The position numbers and the translations under genes are program-made. A stretch of DNA of 64,000 nucleotides from ZC4RG29 sp035304385. GTDB lineage: Bacteria > Bacteroidota > Bacteroidia > Cytophagales > Cyclobacteriaceae. Under the pieces are notes generated by a model that saw only the letters and a program-made list of their open reading frames with translations, did not search any database and was not told the DNA's origin. Shown piece after piece: positions 25,233 to 33,161 of the stretch (position 1 is the stretch's first letter; every line of letters begins with the position of its first letter). The stretch lies in the NCBI GenBank assembly GCA_035304385.1, contig DATGQD010000062.1, positions 1-64,000 of the forward strand, given 5' to 3'.

Positions 25233-26279
25233 ATGCTCTCCGCAACCCTATTTTCCAGGACCTTTACATTTGGTTTTGATGCGCGTACATCGCGGGGGCC
25301 TATGCGCGATAAGAAGTCGTGGTTCATCCGGTTATTCGACACGCCGGACGTTGTCGGGGTGGGAGAGTGCGGCCCGCTGCCCGGACTGAGCGTCGACGAT
25401 GTCCCCGATTTCGAGGAAGTACTTTCGGACGTCATAAAAAAGGTGCAAGGGCAGGAGGTTCCGGCAGAACCGGAGGAATGGGTTGCGCGTATTGTGCCTT
25501 CGGGTTTTCCTGCGATAACATTCGGCCTGGAAACGGCAGTGCTGGACCTTATTCATGGTGGCCGGCGATTGATTTTCGATAGCGACTTCAGCAGGGGTGT
25601 GCCCATCCCGATTAATGGCCTTGTATGGATGAGTGATGTAGCGTCGATGCTGGAGCAGGCCAGCCAGTTGGTGAAGCGCGGGTTCACATGTATTAAGATC
25701 AAAGTTGGGGGTTGCGACTTCGAAGAAGAGTACCGCATGTTGCGCGCGTTCCGGGAGCGCTTCAGCGAGAGCAATATCACCTTACGACTCGATGCTAATG
25801 GCGCATTTTCTCCGGAGGAGGCGTTGGCTAAGCTCGATCGCCTGGCGGAGTTCGGCGTTCATTCTATCGAGCAACCGGTAAAAGCTGGTTCGGCCGGGCT
25901 GGCTGACATTTGCAGGTCGTCGCCGATTCCCATCGCACTGGATGAAGAACTTATAGGTAAAGAGCAGGAGAAGGGAGCCCTTTTGGACAAGATCAAGCCT
26001 GGCTTCATTGTGTTAAAGCCCACCTTGCATGGGGGATTATTGCATTGTCGCCAATGGATCGGGGAAGCGGAACACCGCGGAATCGGCTGGTGGATCACTT
26101 CGGCCCTCGAGTCGAGCATCGGGCTGAATGCTATCGCTCAGTTTGTTGCTATGTTCAATCCCGCTGTTCCCCAGGGATTGGGAACGGGCTCGATCTACAC
26201 GAACAATATCGCGTCGCCGCTTAAAGTGGTGGGCGGAAGCCTCATGTCGCATCCCCACGGCGCGTGGGAAGGCCTGTGA
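25233..26279 (+). CDS. menC: o-Succinylbenzoate synthase (enolase superfamily)
   Basis: About 348 residues. MenC dehydrates SHCHC to o-succinylbenzoate in menaquinone synthesis. Enolase-superfamily signatures are present in order: TSRGPM near the start, KIKVGG (catalytic Lys), LDANGAF (metal Asp), EQPVK (metal Glu), ALDEEL (metal Asp) and VLKPTLHGG (second Lys). The start is ATG 25233 because GGAG lies 3 nt upstream and MLSATLFSRTFTF fits the family; the open frame further up is repeat sequence. Dipeptide epimerases share this fold, so MenC is the best but not the only reading. No other men genes are nearby. Confidence 0.85.
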   Translation: MLSATLFSRTFTFGFDARTSRGPMRDKKSWFIRLFDTPDVVGVGECGPLPGLSVDDVPDFEEVLSDVIKKVQGQEVPAEPEEWVARIVPSGFPAITFGLETAVLDLIHGGRRLIFDSDFSRGVPIPINGLVWMSDVASMLEQASQLVKRGFTCIKIKVGGCDFEEEYRMLRAFRERFSESNITLRLDANGAFSPEEALAKLDRLAEFGVHSIEQPVKAGSAGLADICRSSPIPIALDEELIGKEQEKGALLDKIKPGFIVLKPTLHGGLLHCRQWIGEAEHRGIGWWITSALESSIGLNAIAQFVAMFNPAVPQGLGTGSIYTNNIASPLKVVGGSLMSHPHGAWEGL

Positions 26280-27068
26280 TCAAGACTTCTTATTGTTGCG
26301 GTGTGCCTTCGTGATCTGTTCCCTGAGAATGCGCGAAGGCTTCATCCGTGTTACCTTGTAGTTGCGGATAACATATTCCTGAACATACTGGCTGGCTTCG
26401 TTGATGTCGTCGGTGATGAGAACGAGTTTCAGGTCTTTTTCGTCGATCGTGCCGTGCTCAACCATTTGCTGCAATTGTTCGGCGAGCGGTTCATAGTATT
26501 TTTTCCCGATAAGGACAACCGGAAAGTCTTTGATGATACCGGTTTGTATCAGCGTGAGGATTTCAAAGAACTCGTCCATGGTGCCCAGCCCGCCGGGCAT
26601 GACGACAAAAGCGAACGAATACTTGACAAGCAAGACTTTGCGTACAAAGAAGTACCGCATGTTGACCCATCGGTGCATGTAGGGATTGGGTTGTTGTTCG
26701 TGCGGCAACTCGATGTTACAGCCAATAGAAATGCCACCATTTTCCCATGCACCCCGGTTTGCGGCTTCCATAATGCCGGGGCCACCCCCTGTCAGTACCG
26801 TTACGCCGGATTCAGCAAGTTTCTTTCCCACTTCATAGGCCTTCTTATAGTAGGGATGATCTTCTTTGAATCGGGCTGAGCCAAAGATGGTAATGCACGG
26901 TCCTACAAAATGCAGCATCCGGAAGCCTCTGATGAAATCCCGAAGTACGCGGATGACGAAGAAGAACTCGAACATGCGCGTACGGGGACCTTCCAAAAAG
27001 ACTTCTTCGTCTTTGGGTCGAAGGGTTAGGGGCTTATAATCGGGGCGGATAGGCTTTATCGTTGACAT
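26280..27068 (-). CDS. LOG-family Rossmann-fold protein (TIGR00730)
   Basis: 262 residues with the LOG / lysine-decarboxylase-like signature: TIFGSARF, VLTGGGPGIMEAANRGA and MPGGLGTMDEFFEILT. Family members hydrolyse nucleoside 5'-monophosphates to release the base (cytokinin-activating enzymes in plants, PpnN-type in bacteria). The N-terminal ~60 residues are extra and basic. It is convergent with menC with no gap between stops. It is divergent from the DoxX-like gene, and the ~100 bp between them must hold both promoters. Confidence 0.9.
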   Translation of the reverse strand: MSTIKPIRPDYKPLTLRPKDEEVFLEGPRTRMFEFFFVIRVLRDFIRGFRMLHFVGPCITIFGSARFKEDHPYYKKAYEVGKKLAESGVTVLTGGGPGIMEAANRGAWENGGISIGCNIELPHEQQPNPYMHRWVNMRYFFVRKVLLVKYSFAFVVMPGGLGTMDEFFEILTLIQTGIIKDFPVVLIGKKYYEPLAEQLQQMVEHGTIDEKDLKLVLITDDINEASQYVQEYVIRNYKVTRMKPSRILREQITKAHRNNKKS

Positions 27069-27170
27069 TAGTTAAATCTTGACTGTTACATGTGCCGGTC
27101 CGTTTGAATTAAGTTGACTCCGATGCCGGCGGTGAAGGGGCAAAATTACTATTTTAGCCTTTCTTCACAC

Positions 27171-27551
27171 ATGCTTCAAAAACTCTTATATCTCGGTGCG
27201 CGATTTATTGCTGCGCTGATCCTGTTCCAGACGCTGTACTTTAAGTTTGGTGCGTTTCCCGAATCCGTTTACATTTTCACGAAAGTTGGGATGGAACCCT
27301 GGGGGCGCATTGGCGTGGGCGTCGCAGAGTTGCTGGCTACGGTGTTGTTGTTGCTGAATCGCACCGCGTGGTTGGGCGCGGGGCTGGCGCTAGGCTTGAT
27401 GATAGGCGCCATCGCGATGCATCTCACGCGGTTAGGCATCGAAGTGCAGGGTGATGGCGGTTATCTTTTTATCCTGGCGTGGGTGGTCGCGTTGTGCTCA
27501 GGCTATGTGCTGGTGATCGATCGCCACAGGTTTTTAGTTGGTCGCGGATGA
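27171..27551 (+). CDS. DoxX-like four-helix membrane protein
   Basis: About 126 residues with four membrane spans. The opening LGARFIAALILFQTLYFKFGAFPES and GRIGVGVAELLATVLLLL are typical of the DoxX/DoxD-like superfamily, which often supplies quinone-linked or redox-related membrane subunits. The exact role is unknown. The frame is open further up (TTG 27114, ATG 27123), but ATG 27171 starts right at the first membrane helix. It is convergent with the next gene. Confidence 0.75.
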   Translation: MLQKLLYLGARFIAALILFQTLYFKFGAFPESVYIFTKVGMEPWGRIGVGVAELLATVLLLLNRTAWLGAGLALGLMIGAIAMHLTRLGIEVQGDGGYLFILAWVVALCSGYVLVIDRHRFLVGRG

Positions 27552-27559
27552 GCCGGGCG

Positions 27560-28372
27560 CTACTGCCCGAGCGAATTGATTGCCTGATCAAGCGGATCGG
27601 CAAGCGCAGGTTTGTCGCCGACTGCATCTTTTAAACCCTGGATAACGAAGTTGGGAACCTTTTCGCCGCGGCTAACGCGGTTCTGGATGTCGGCCACCAT
27701 CTCAAGCGCGGTTTCGCGGTTCTCAAAGTTGCCCTCTTTTTTTATTGCTGTTTCCAATTCCTTCCAGAGTGTGAGGGCGGATTTTGTTTCGGTACGAACC
27801 TTTATCACCTGTTTGACATTCTGTGTACGCTGTGCAATGCACGCATTGTAGCCGTCGATGATAGCATCGATGTCCGATTTCTTCAGTACACCCCTGTCGA
27901 TCTGAGCGCTGACATCGGAACAATCGGCGAGAAATTCCGTCATTTGTTTCTTAAAGCCAATATTGGGAAGTTCTATCCCATTGCCATCCGCTTTCCGTAG
28001 AAAGGTGCCGCTGAAAACGCTGGAGCCTTCCGGTTGGAAACGATACAGGCTTAGATATCCGGGCTTCACCAGTTGCATGAAAGTGTATCCGGACGGACCC
28101 TTGACGGGGTGGTAGGTTACGCCATCAATGGCGAACAGCTTCGTCTGTGTGATGCTGTAGACTTCCTTTCCGTCGTCCGTTCTAACCTGCACCTTTTTCT
28201 CAGGTCCAAACATTAGCGGGCGGATATCACCGCGCAGCGTATCGGATGTGGTGGTCACAAAGTAATCCTGACCCCAAACGACCTGGCAAATGAGGATCAG
28301 GATGATGACGAGAAGCATGTGTACGATAGCTAAGCTTTTCATGAGGTAGAAATTCATCGCGATGAGGTCCAA
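27560..28372 (-). CDS. Secreted or membrane-anchored protein of unknown function
   Basis: 270 residues with an N-terminal hydrophobic segment ending VVWGQD, likely a signal peptide. The N-terminal half (TTTSDTLRGDIRPLM..VQVRTDDGKEVYSI) resembles small beta-rich periplasmic domains in Bacteroidota that begin with a YVTTTSDTLRG-like motif. The second half is helical and charged, with CSDVSAQIDRGVLKKSDI. The true start may be ATG 28357 (MNFYLMKS) or ATG 28342, giving a shorter signal. No enzyme motif is seen and I do not recognise the family. Confidence 0.7.
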   Translation of the reverse strand: MDLIAMNFYLMKSLAIVHMLLVIILILICQVVWGQDYFVTTTSDTLRGDIRPLMFGPEKKVQVRTDDGKEVYSITQTKLFAIDGVTYHPVKGPSGYTFMQLVKPGYLSLYRFQPEGSSVFSGTFLRKADGNGIELPNIGFKKQMTEFLADCSDVSAQIDRGVLKKSDIDAIIDGYNACIAQRTQNVKQVIKVRTETKSALTLWKELETAIKKEGNFENRETALEMVADIQNRVSRGEKVPNFVIQGLKDAVGDKPALADPLDQAINSLGQ

Positions 28373-28418
28373 ATTAATTCATACGTTGCCCGGCTCCAAA
28401 TGTCGCTAGCGATTGAGT

Positions 28419-28574
28419 TCACTTCGACTTAAGTCGTCCGGCTTCCCGTAACGCTTTGGTGATCAGCCACTCCAGCTGTCCATTGGTGCTTCGAAACTCG
28501 TCCGCGGCCCACTTTTCCACCGCTTTCAACAACTCAGGATCAATGCGAAGTACAAATGGTTTTTTCTGTGCCAT
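28419..28574 (-). CDS. Arc-type ribbon-helix-helix DNA-binding protein, 51 aa
   Basis: A 51-residue gene read directly from the spacer, starting MAQKKPFVLRIDPELLKAV. The opening is the basic beta-strand (KKPFVLRID) of a ribbon-helix-helix fold, followed by helix A (PELLKAVEKWAADEF) and helix B (NGQLEWLITKALREAG). Arc-type proteins bind DNA as dimers with the strand in the major groove and often repress their own operon. It starts 37 bp after the SPFH gene on the same strand. SPFH and Arc-type genes are often paired in bacteria (recalled, not searched). Three evenly spaced boxes at the operon promoter are possible targets. Confidence 0.85.
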   Translation of the reverse strand: MAQKKPFVLRIDPELLKAVEKWAADEFRSTNGQLEWLITKALREAGRLKSK

Positions 28575-28610
28575 TTAAAAAAATCCTTCCTTTTATGCCG
28601 GCCCCACAGG

Positions 28611-29462
28611 CTAGTTGTGCAATGTTCCGGTATTTACAACCGGCGTTGCATCTTTATCGCCACAGAGGACCACCATTAGATTACTAACCATGGCCGCCTT
28701 ACGTTCTTCGTCAAGGTCGACGATCTTTTCCCGACTCAAATGGTCCAAAGCCATCTGCACCATGCTCACCGCGCCTTCCACGATTTTATACCGCGCTGCC
28801 ACCACCGCCGTGGCCTGTTGTCGTCTCAACATGGCGCCTGCAATCTCGGGCGCATAGGCCAGGTATCCAATACGGGCTTCCACTACCTTGATTCCGGCAA
28901 TATCCAGCCGGTTGCTCAGGTTTTCTTCCAGGGCGCTGTTCACCTCTTCATAACCTGAGCGCAAGGTTATTTCCGACTCCTCGTCGAAGTTGTCGTACGG
29001 ATACATTCCCGCGAGGCGGCGTACCGCGGCGTCGCTCTGAATGCGAACGAAATTTTCGTAGTTGTCAACTTCGAAGGCGGCTTTGAAGGTGTCTTCAACC
29101 TGCCATACCAGGATGACGCCGATCTGGATCGGATTGCCCACCTTGTCGTTTACCTTGATTTTCTCGCTGTCGAAGTTCCTCGCCCTAAGGGATATGGCGC
29201 GCTTTGAGAAGAAGGGGTTCACCCAGTAGAAGCCATTCTTCTTTACCGTCCCCTTGTAGTCCCCAAAGAGTACAAGTACCCGCGAGGAGTTCGGGTTGAC
29301 ATAAAAGAATCCCGGCAACAACAAGACGGATAGTAATAATAGTAAACCGACCCATTGGACCGGGCTCGAGACGATGAGGACGATCGCGAGTACAAACGCA
29401 AACAGTATGGTCATAAGCATTACATACCCCGACACCGGCGCATAATCTTTTTCCTGGCTCAT
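28611..29462 (-). CDS. SPFH (Band 7) domain membrane protein
   Basis: 283 residues. Two hydrophobic segments at ~13-33 and ~36-52 are followed by a Band 7 domain: VNPNSSRVLVLFGDYKGTVKKNG, then FWVNPFFSKRAISLRARNF, and a helical region ending LDIAGIKVVEARIGYLAYAPEIAGAML. SPFH proteins form large membrane-bound cages or scaffolds that organise proteases and membrane domains. This one resembles the QmcA/HflC-like single-gene type. The downstream partner is the 51-aa ribbon-helix-helix gene. Confidence 0.9.
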   Translation of the reverse strand: MSQEKDYAPVSGYVMLMTILFAFVLAIVLIVSSPVQWVGLLLLLSVLLLPGFFYVNPNSSRVLVLFGDYKGTVKKNGFYWVNPFFSKRAISLRARNFDSEKIKVNDKVGNPIQIGVILVWQVEDTFKAAFEVDNYENFVRIQSDAAVRRLAGMYPYDNFDEESEITLRSGYEEVNSALEENLSNRLDIAGIKVVEARIGYLAYAPEIAGAMLRRQQATAVVAARYKIVEGAVSMVQMALDHLSREKIVDLDEERKAAMVSNLMVVLCGDKDATPVVNTGTLHN

Positions 29463-29474
29463 AGCTTTATAGTT

Positions 29475-29502
29475 GATATCGTTTTGATATCATAAAGATA
29501 TT
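29475..29502. promoter_or_regulatory. Three GATATC/T boxes at exact 11-bp spacing
   Basis: GATATC at 29475, GATATC at 29486 and GATATT at 29497 lie on the same helical face. The third overlaps the -7 element of the SPFH operon promoter and the first two cover the start region. This suits cooperative binding of ribbon-helix-helix dimers, perhaps the Arc-type product of the operon itself (inference). Confidence 0.5.
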
Positions 29503-29523
29503 AAAACAAATCATACGACCAAA
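29493..29523 (-). promoter_or_regulatory. Candidate promoter of the SPFH-Arc operon
   Basis: On the minus strand TTTG (29523-29520), a 19-nt spacer and TATCTTTA (29500-29493) match the Bacteroidota consensus except for the last base. Transcription would start near 29488, about 25 nt before the SPFH start codon. Confidence 0.5.
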
Positions 29524-29609
29524 AAAAATTTTCGTACAGGCGTTTTTTCCCGCAACCTGAAACGGTTTGGCCCGTTTCCGATATGGAATCACATCATTGA
29601 GCGAAGGTG

Positions 29610-29741
29610 CTAACCGAGGATAAGGCTGAACACAAAGTAGAGGAAGATGAGAAGGACGAGCACACCATACATCGCCAGGTCGACACGGACATAGGGCCTG
29701 TACTGCCGGTAGAGTTCTTTCAGTCGCTTGAACACATCCAC
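29610..29741 (-). CDS. Tiny single-pass membrane protein, 43 aa
   Basis: A GTG-started frame of 43 codons. The N-terminal half is amphipathic and basic (DVFKRLKELYRQYRPYVR). The C-terminal half is a clean membrane helix (MYGVLVLLIFLYFVFSLILG). This polarity, with positive charges before the helix, is what a real small inner-membrane protein looks like; a chance frame would rarely give it. No family is recognised. It lies alone between the SPFH promoter and the divergent TonB-receptor gene. Confidence 0.5.
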   Translation of the reverse strand: MDVFKRLKELYRQYRPYVRVDLAMYGVLVLLIFLYFVFSLILG

Positions 29742-29875
29742 AGAAATTTACGCGAAGGTAACGATTCTTTTTCTGGGTCGAAAAATCATAAGCGTAGCCC
29801 GCTTACGTTATTAAGCTTTATTTATGTGGCGGTTAGAGCCGATCGCTCAAATGGTGAAACAGATAATTGGCAAGT

Positions 29876-32230
29876 ATGAAGCAATTCTCCTGGGGAGTAA
29901 TCTTACTCATTGCATTCCCCCTGTCCGCCGCCGCACAGGACAAAGCTACGATCAGCGGGTATGTTCGTGACGCAAGTAATGGTGAAGAACTGATCGGCGT
30001 CACCGTATACATACCCTCGCTGCAGGCCGGCACCACCACCAACGCCTATGGATTCTATTCGCTGAGCCTTCCCCCGGGAACCTACACGCTGCAATTCAGC
30101 TACGTGGGTTTCAAAAACACAAGCCTCGATATCGAGCTCACCGGCAACGTCACGCGCAACATCGCGATGGAGTCGGAAGCAACATACATACAGGAAGTCG
30201 TCGTAGAAGATGAGGCCATTGATGCGAACGTAACAGACGTGCAAATGAGCCGCAACACCATCGACATGAACCAGGTGCGAAAACTGCCGGCGTTGTTTGG
30301 CGAGGTCGACATTATTAAAAATGTTCAAATGCTCCCCGGCGTTATTACCGCAGGGGAGGGGACTTCCAGCTTCTTCGTTCGCGGTGGGAGCGCCGACCAG
30401 AACCTGATCCTCATAGACGAAGCGCCTGTCTACGACCCCTCACACCTCTTCGGCCTGTTCTCCGTATTCAACGCCGACGTCATCAAGGATTCTGAACTCT
30501 ACAAGGGTGGAATCCCCGCCCGATTCGGCGGCCGCCTCTCGTCTATACTCGAGGTGAGGACGAAGGATGGGAACAACCGCGAGTTTCACGGCACAGGAGG
30601 CATCGGGTCCATGGCCAGCCGCATTATGCTGGAGGGCCCGATTCGGAAGGAAAAGAGTTCGTTCATCGTTTCCGCACGACGCTCGTACGCCGACCTCTTT
30701 CTGCGTGCCGCCAATGAGGATAACCTGGTGTATTTTTTCGACGTCAACGCGAAAGCGAACTGGAGGCACAATAACAACAACCGTTTCTTCGTGGCGCTGT
30801 ATGCCGGTCGCGATGACCTGTCGTTCAGCGACGACGCGGGTTTTGGCTGGGGTAACGCAACGGCTACGTTCCGCTGGAACCACCTGTTCAACGACCGCCT
30901 TTTTTCAAACATATCGCTCATCGCCAGCAATTTCGACTACGCACTTGAAATCTTCGATCCCGCCCAGGGGCTGAAGTGGACCTCCAACCTGCAGGAGCTG
31001 AGTCTGAAAAACGACCTTTCATACTTCATCAATCCGGGCAATGAACTCTCCTTCGGCTATCATATCACCGGGCGGAGGTTCTCGCCGGGTACCATCAAAC
31101 CGAATACACCCGGCTCGATATTCACCACGGTCGAACTTCAAAAGCAGTACGCACTCGACCATGCGCTCTACCTGAGCAACCGGCAAAATATTGGCAGCCG
31201 GATGACCGTAGATTATGGCGTCAGGCTTTCGATATTCCAACAAGTAGGTAAGGGCGACATCTTCCTGTACGAGGATCCAAAGGACAATGTCGATATCGTC
31301 AGGACGGATACGCTGACATTTGGTGCCTGGGAAAACATAAAAACCTATGTCAACCTCGAGCCCCGCGTCGCTGTCCGATATTCACTCAGACCGGGACAGT
31401 CCCTGAAATTCTCTTACAACCGGATGGTACAGAATACCCATCTGATCGCGTCGGGAACCGTGCCGGTGCCGTTCAACACCTGGAATCCAAGCGGATACTA
31501 CCTGAAACCCCAGATCGCCGACCAGTTTGCGGCGGGATACTTCCGGAACTTTCGCGATAACACCCTCGAGTTTTCAGTTGAGGCCTACTATAAGACCATG
31601 AGCAATGTTACCGACTTTGCGGATAATGCCCAGCTCTTCTTTAATGAAGATCTGAGTACTGAATTTCGCCAGGGTGATTCAGAGTCGTACGGCCTCGAGT
31701 TCATGCTGAACAAAACCGAGGGCAGACTTACCGGCATGGTGGGATACACCTGGTCGCATACGGTACGACATATCGAAGGGGTCAACCTCGGCCGCGAGTT
31801 CTTCGCCAACTACGACCGCCGGAACGTCATCAATATCATGGCGACCTATGAGCATAGCGAACGGTGGTCGTTCGGCGCCACGTTCACCTACGCCACGGGT
31901 CGACCCATAACACTCCCTGAAGGCAAATACGAATTTGGTAACTATAACCCCGACGTGATCACGGAACGCAACGGATACAGACTGAACGACTACCACCGCC
32001 TCGATCTGTCGGCGACGCTTCGCCAAAGGGTACGGCCGAACCGGAAGTGGCGGGGCGAATGGGTATTCTCAATTTTCAATGTGTACAACCAGCAGAATGC
32101 CTTCACCGTCTATACACGCACCAAACAGGATGACGATGGCAACATTATCGGCGACGGTACCGAAAAAGAGGCGCGGCTGGTATATCTGTTCCCTATTCTT
32201 CCGTCAGTTACCTACAACTTCACGTTTTAA
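29876..32230 (+). CDS. TonB-dependent receptor with carboxypeptidase-regulatory-like domain
   Basis: 784 residues. Signal peptide (ends AAAQD), then a carboxypeptidase-regulatory-like domain (ISGYVRDASNGEELIGVTVYI; residues ~25-110), a plug domain (LPALFGEVDIIKNVQMLPGV, FFVRGGSADQNLILIDEAPVYDP, GGIPARFGGRLSSILEV) and a large barrel ending in F. These outer-membrane receptors take up nutrients using TonB energy. The next gene, a DUF4249 lipoprotein 4 bp away, is the usual partner of this receptor class. The substrate cannot be told. ATG 29876 is chosen over TTG 29867. Confidence 0.92.
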   Translation: MKQFSWGVILLIAFPLSAAAQDKATISGYVRDASNGEELIGVTVYIPSLQAGTTTNAYGFYSLSLPPGTYTLQFSYVGFKNTSLDIELTGNVTRNIAMESEATYIQEVVVEDEAIDANVTDVQMSRNTIDMNQVRKLPALFGEVDIIKNVQMLPGVITAGEGTSSFFVRGGSADQNLILIDEAPVYDPSHLFGLFSVFNADVIKDSELYKGGIPARFGGRLSSILEVRTKDGNNREFHGTGGIGSMASRIMLEGPIRKEKSSFIVSARRSYADLFLRAANEDNLVYFFDVNAKANWRHNNNNRFFVALYAGRDDLSFSDDAGFGWGNATATFRWNHLFNDRLFSNISLIASNFDYALEIFDPAQGLKWTSNLQELSLKNDLSYFINPGNELSFGYHITGRRFSPGTIKPNTPGSIFTTVELQKQYALDHALYLSNRQNIGSRMTVDYGVRLSIFQQVGKGDIFLYEDPKDNVDIVRTDTLTFGAWENIKTYVNLEPRVAVRYSLRPGQSLKFSYNRMVQNTHLIASGTVPVPFNTWNPSGYYLKPQIADQFAAGYFRNFRDNTLEFSVEAYYKTMSNVTDFADNAQLFFNEDLSTEFRQGDSESYGLEFMLNKTEGRLTGMVGYTWSHTVRHIEGVNLGREFFANYDRRNVINIMATYEHSERWSFGATFTYATGRPITLPEGKYEFGNYNPDVITERNGYRLNDYHRLDLSATLRQRVRPNRKWRGEWVFSIFNVYNQQNAFTVYTRTKQDDDGNIIGDGTEKEARLVYLFPILPSVTYNFTF

Positions 32231-32234
32231 TGCC

Positions 32235-33074
32235 ATGAAACGAACGCTGGTCCACCTTGTCTCACTTTTCGTCTTGATCGCCCTCGGGTCGTGCGAAAAA
32301 GAATATATCCTTCGCACTAACCCCGCCGATGCCAAAATCGTTATTGAGGGGCTGGTTACCGACAAACCCGGCTATCAGTATGTCAAAATCAGCCGTAGCA
32401 CCGACTTCTACAGTTCGGGAAAAACACCCCGCGTCACAGATGCCCTGGTTAGGGTGACTGACAGTGACGGGGTAACCACTGAGTTCGTGCACAATCCGGG
32501 CGCCCACCCCGACTCTTCAGGGTATTACAAGCCCGTAGCACCTTTCCTGGGTGCGCTGGGCAAGACTTATTCGCTTGTCGTGATAGCCGACGGCCAGGAA
32601 TACCGGGGCGAAGACACTCTTTATCCGGTGACGACGGTCGACTCGCTCACGTATCAGATCAACGAGGATGAGCAAGAGGATCCGGAACACCCCGGCCGCT
32701 ACTATGAGGTTCTTATTTATACGCGGGAGCCGCAGGAGACGCGCGACTATTACCTGTTCAACTTTTATCGAAACGATTCACTTACGCTTGCCAATCCGGA
32801 GGACATCTATTTCACCGACGACATTGTTCTGGCAGAAGCGATCAACGGTATTACCATGCCGATCTTTTTTTCACAGGGCGACAAGGCGACGGTAGAAGCT
32901 TTCAGTATCTCGCGCCAGGCGTTCGTATTCTTCAATGATCTTTCCATCCTGCTTAACAATGATGGGGGCATGTACAGTCCGCCACCCGCCAACTGTCGAA
33001 ACAACCTGTCCAACGGGGCCCTGGGTTTCTTCCGCGCCAGTGCGGTGACATCAATGGACATCGTCGTCGAGTAA
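32235..33074 (+). CDS. DUF4249 lipoprotein
   Basis: 279 residues. Lipobox LGSC near the N-terminus, then EKEYILRTNPADAKIVIEGLVTDKPGYQYVKISRST, the typical opening of DUF4249 proteins. These surface or periplasmic lipoproteins follow TonB receptors of the carboxypeptidase-regulatory type and may act as substrate-binding lids, like SusD for SusC (inference). The frame is open upstream into the receptor gene, but ATG 32235 gives the signal peptide. The stop is 87 bp before the next gene on the same strand. Confidence 0.88.
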   Translation: MKRTLVHLVSLFVLIALGSCEKEYILRTNPADAKIVIEGLVTDKPGYQYVKISRSTDFYSSGKTPRVTDALVRVTDSDGVTTEFVHNPGAHPDSSGYYKPVAPFLGALGKTYSLVVIADGQEYRGEDTLYPVTTVDSLTYQINEDEQEDPEHPGRYYEVLIYTREPQETRDYYLFNFYRNDSLTLANPEDIYFTDDIVLAEAINGITMPIFFSQGDKATVEAFSISRQAFVFFNDLSILLNNDGGMYSPPPANCRNNLSNGALGFFRASAVTSMDIVVE

Positions 33075-33161
33075 CACCCTCGAAAGTCCTTTTTTTCCGG
33101 GAACCGTTTGTTTTTCTAGACGGGGAAGTGAATATTTCATTTCCGAATAATCCGGTGGTGA

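Noticed and set aside
29607..29879. 90-codon plus-strand frame before the TonB receptor
   Set aside because: It is the antisense image of the more convincing 43-aa membrane protein.
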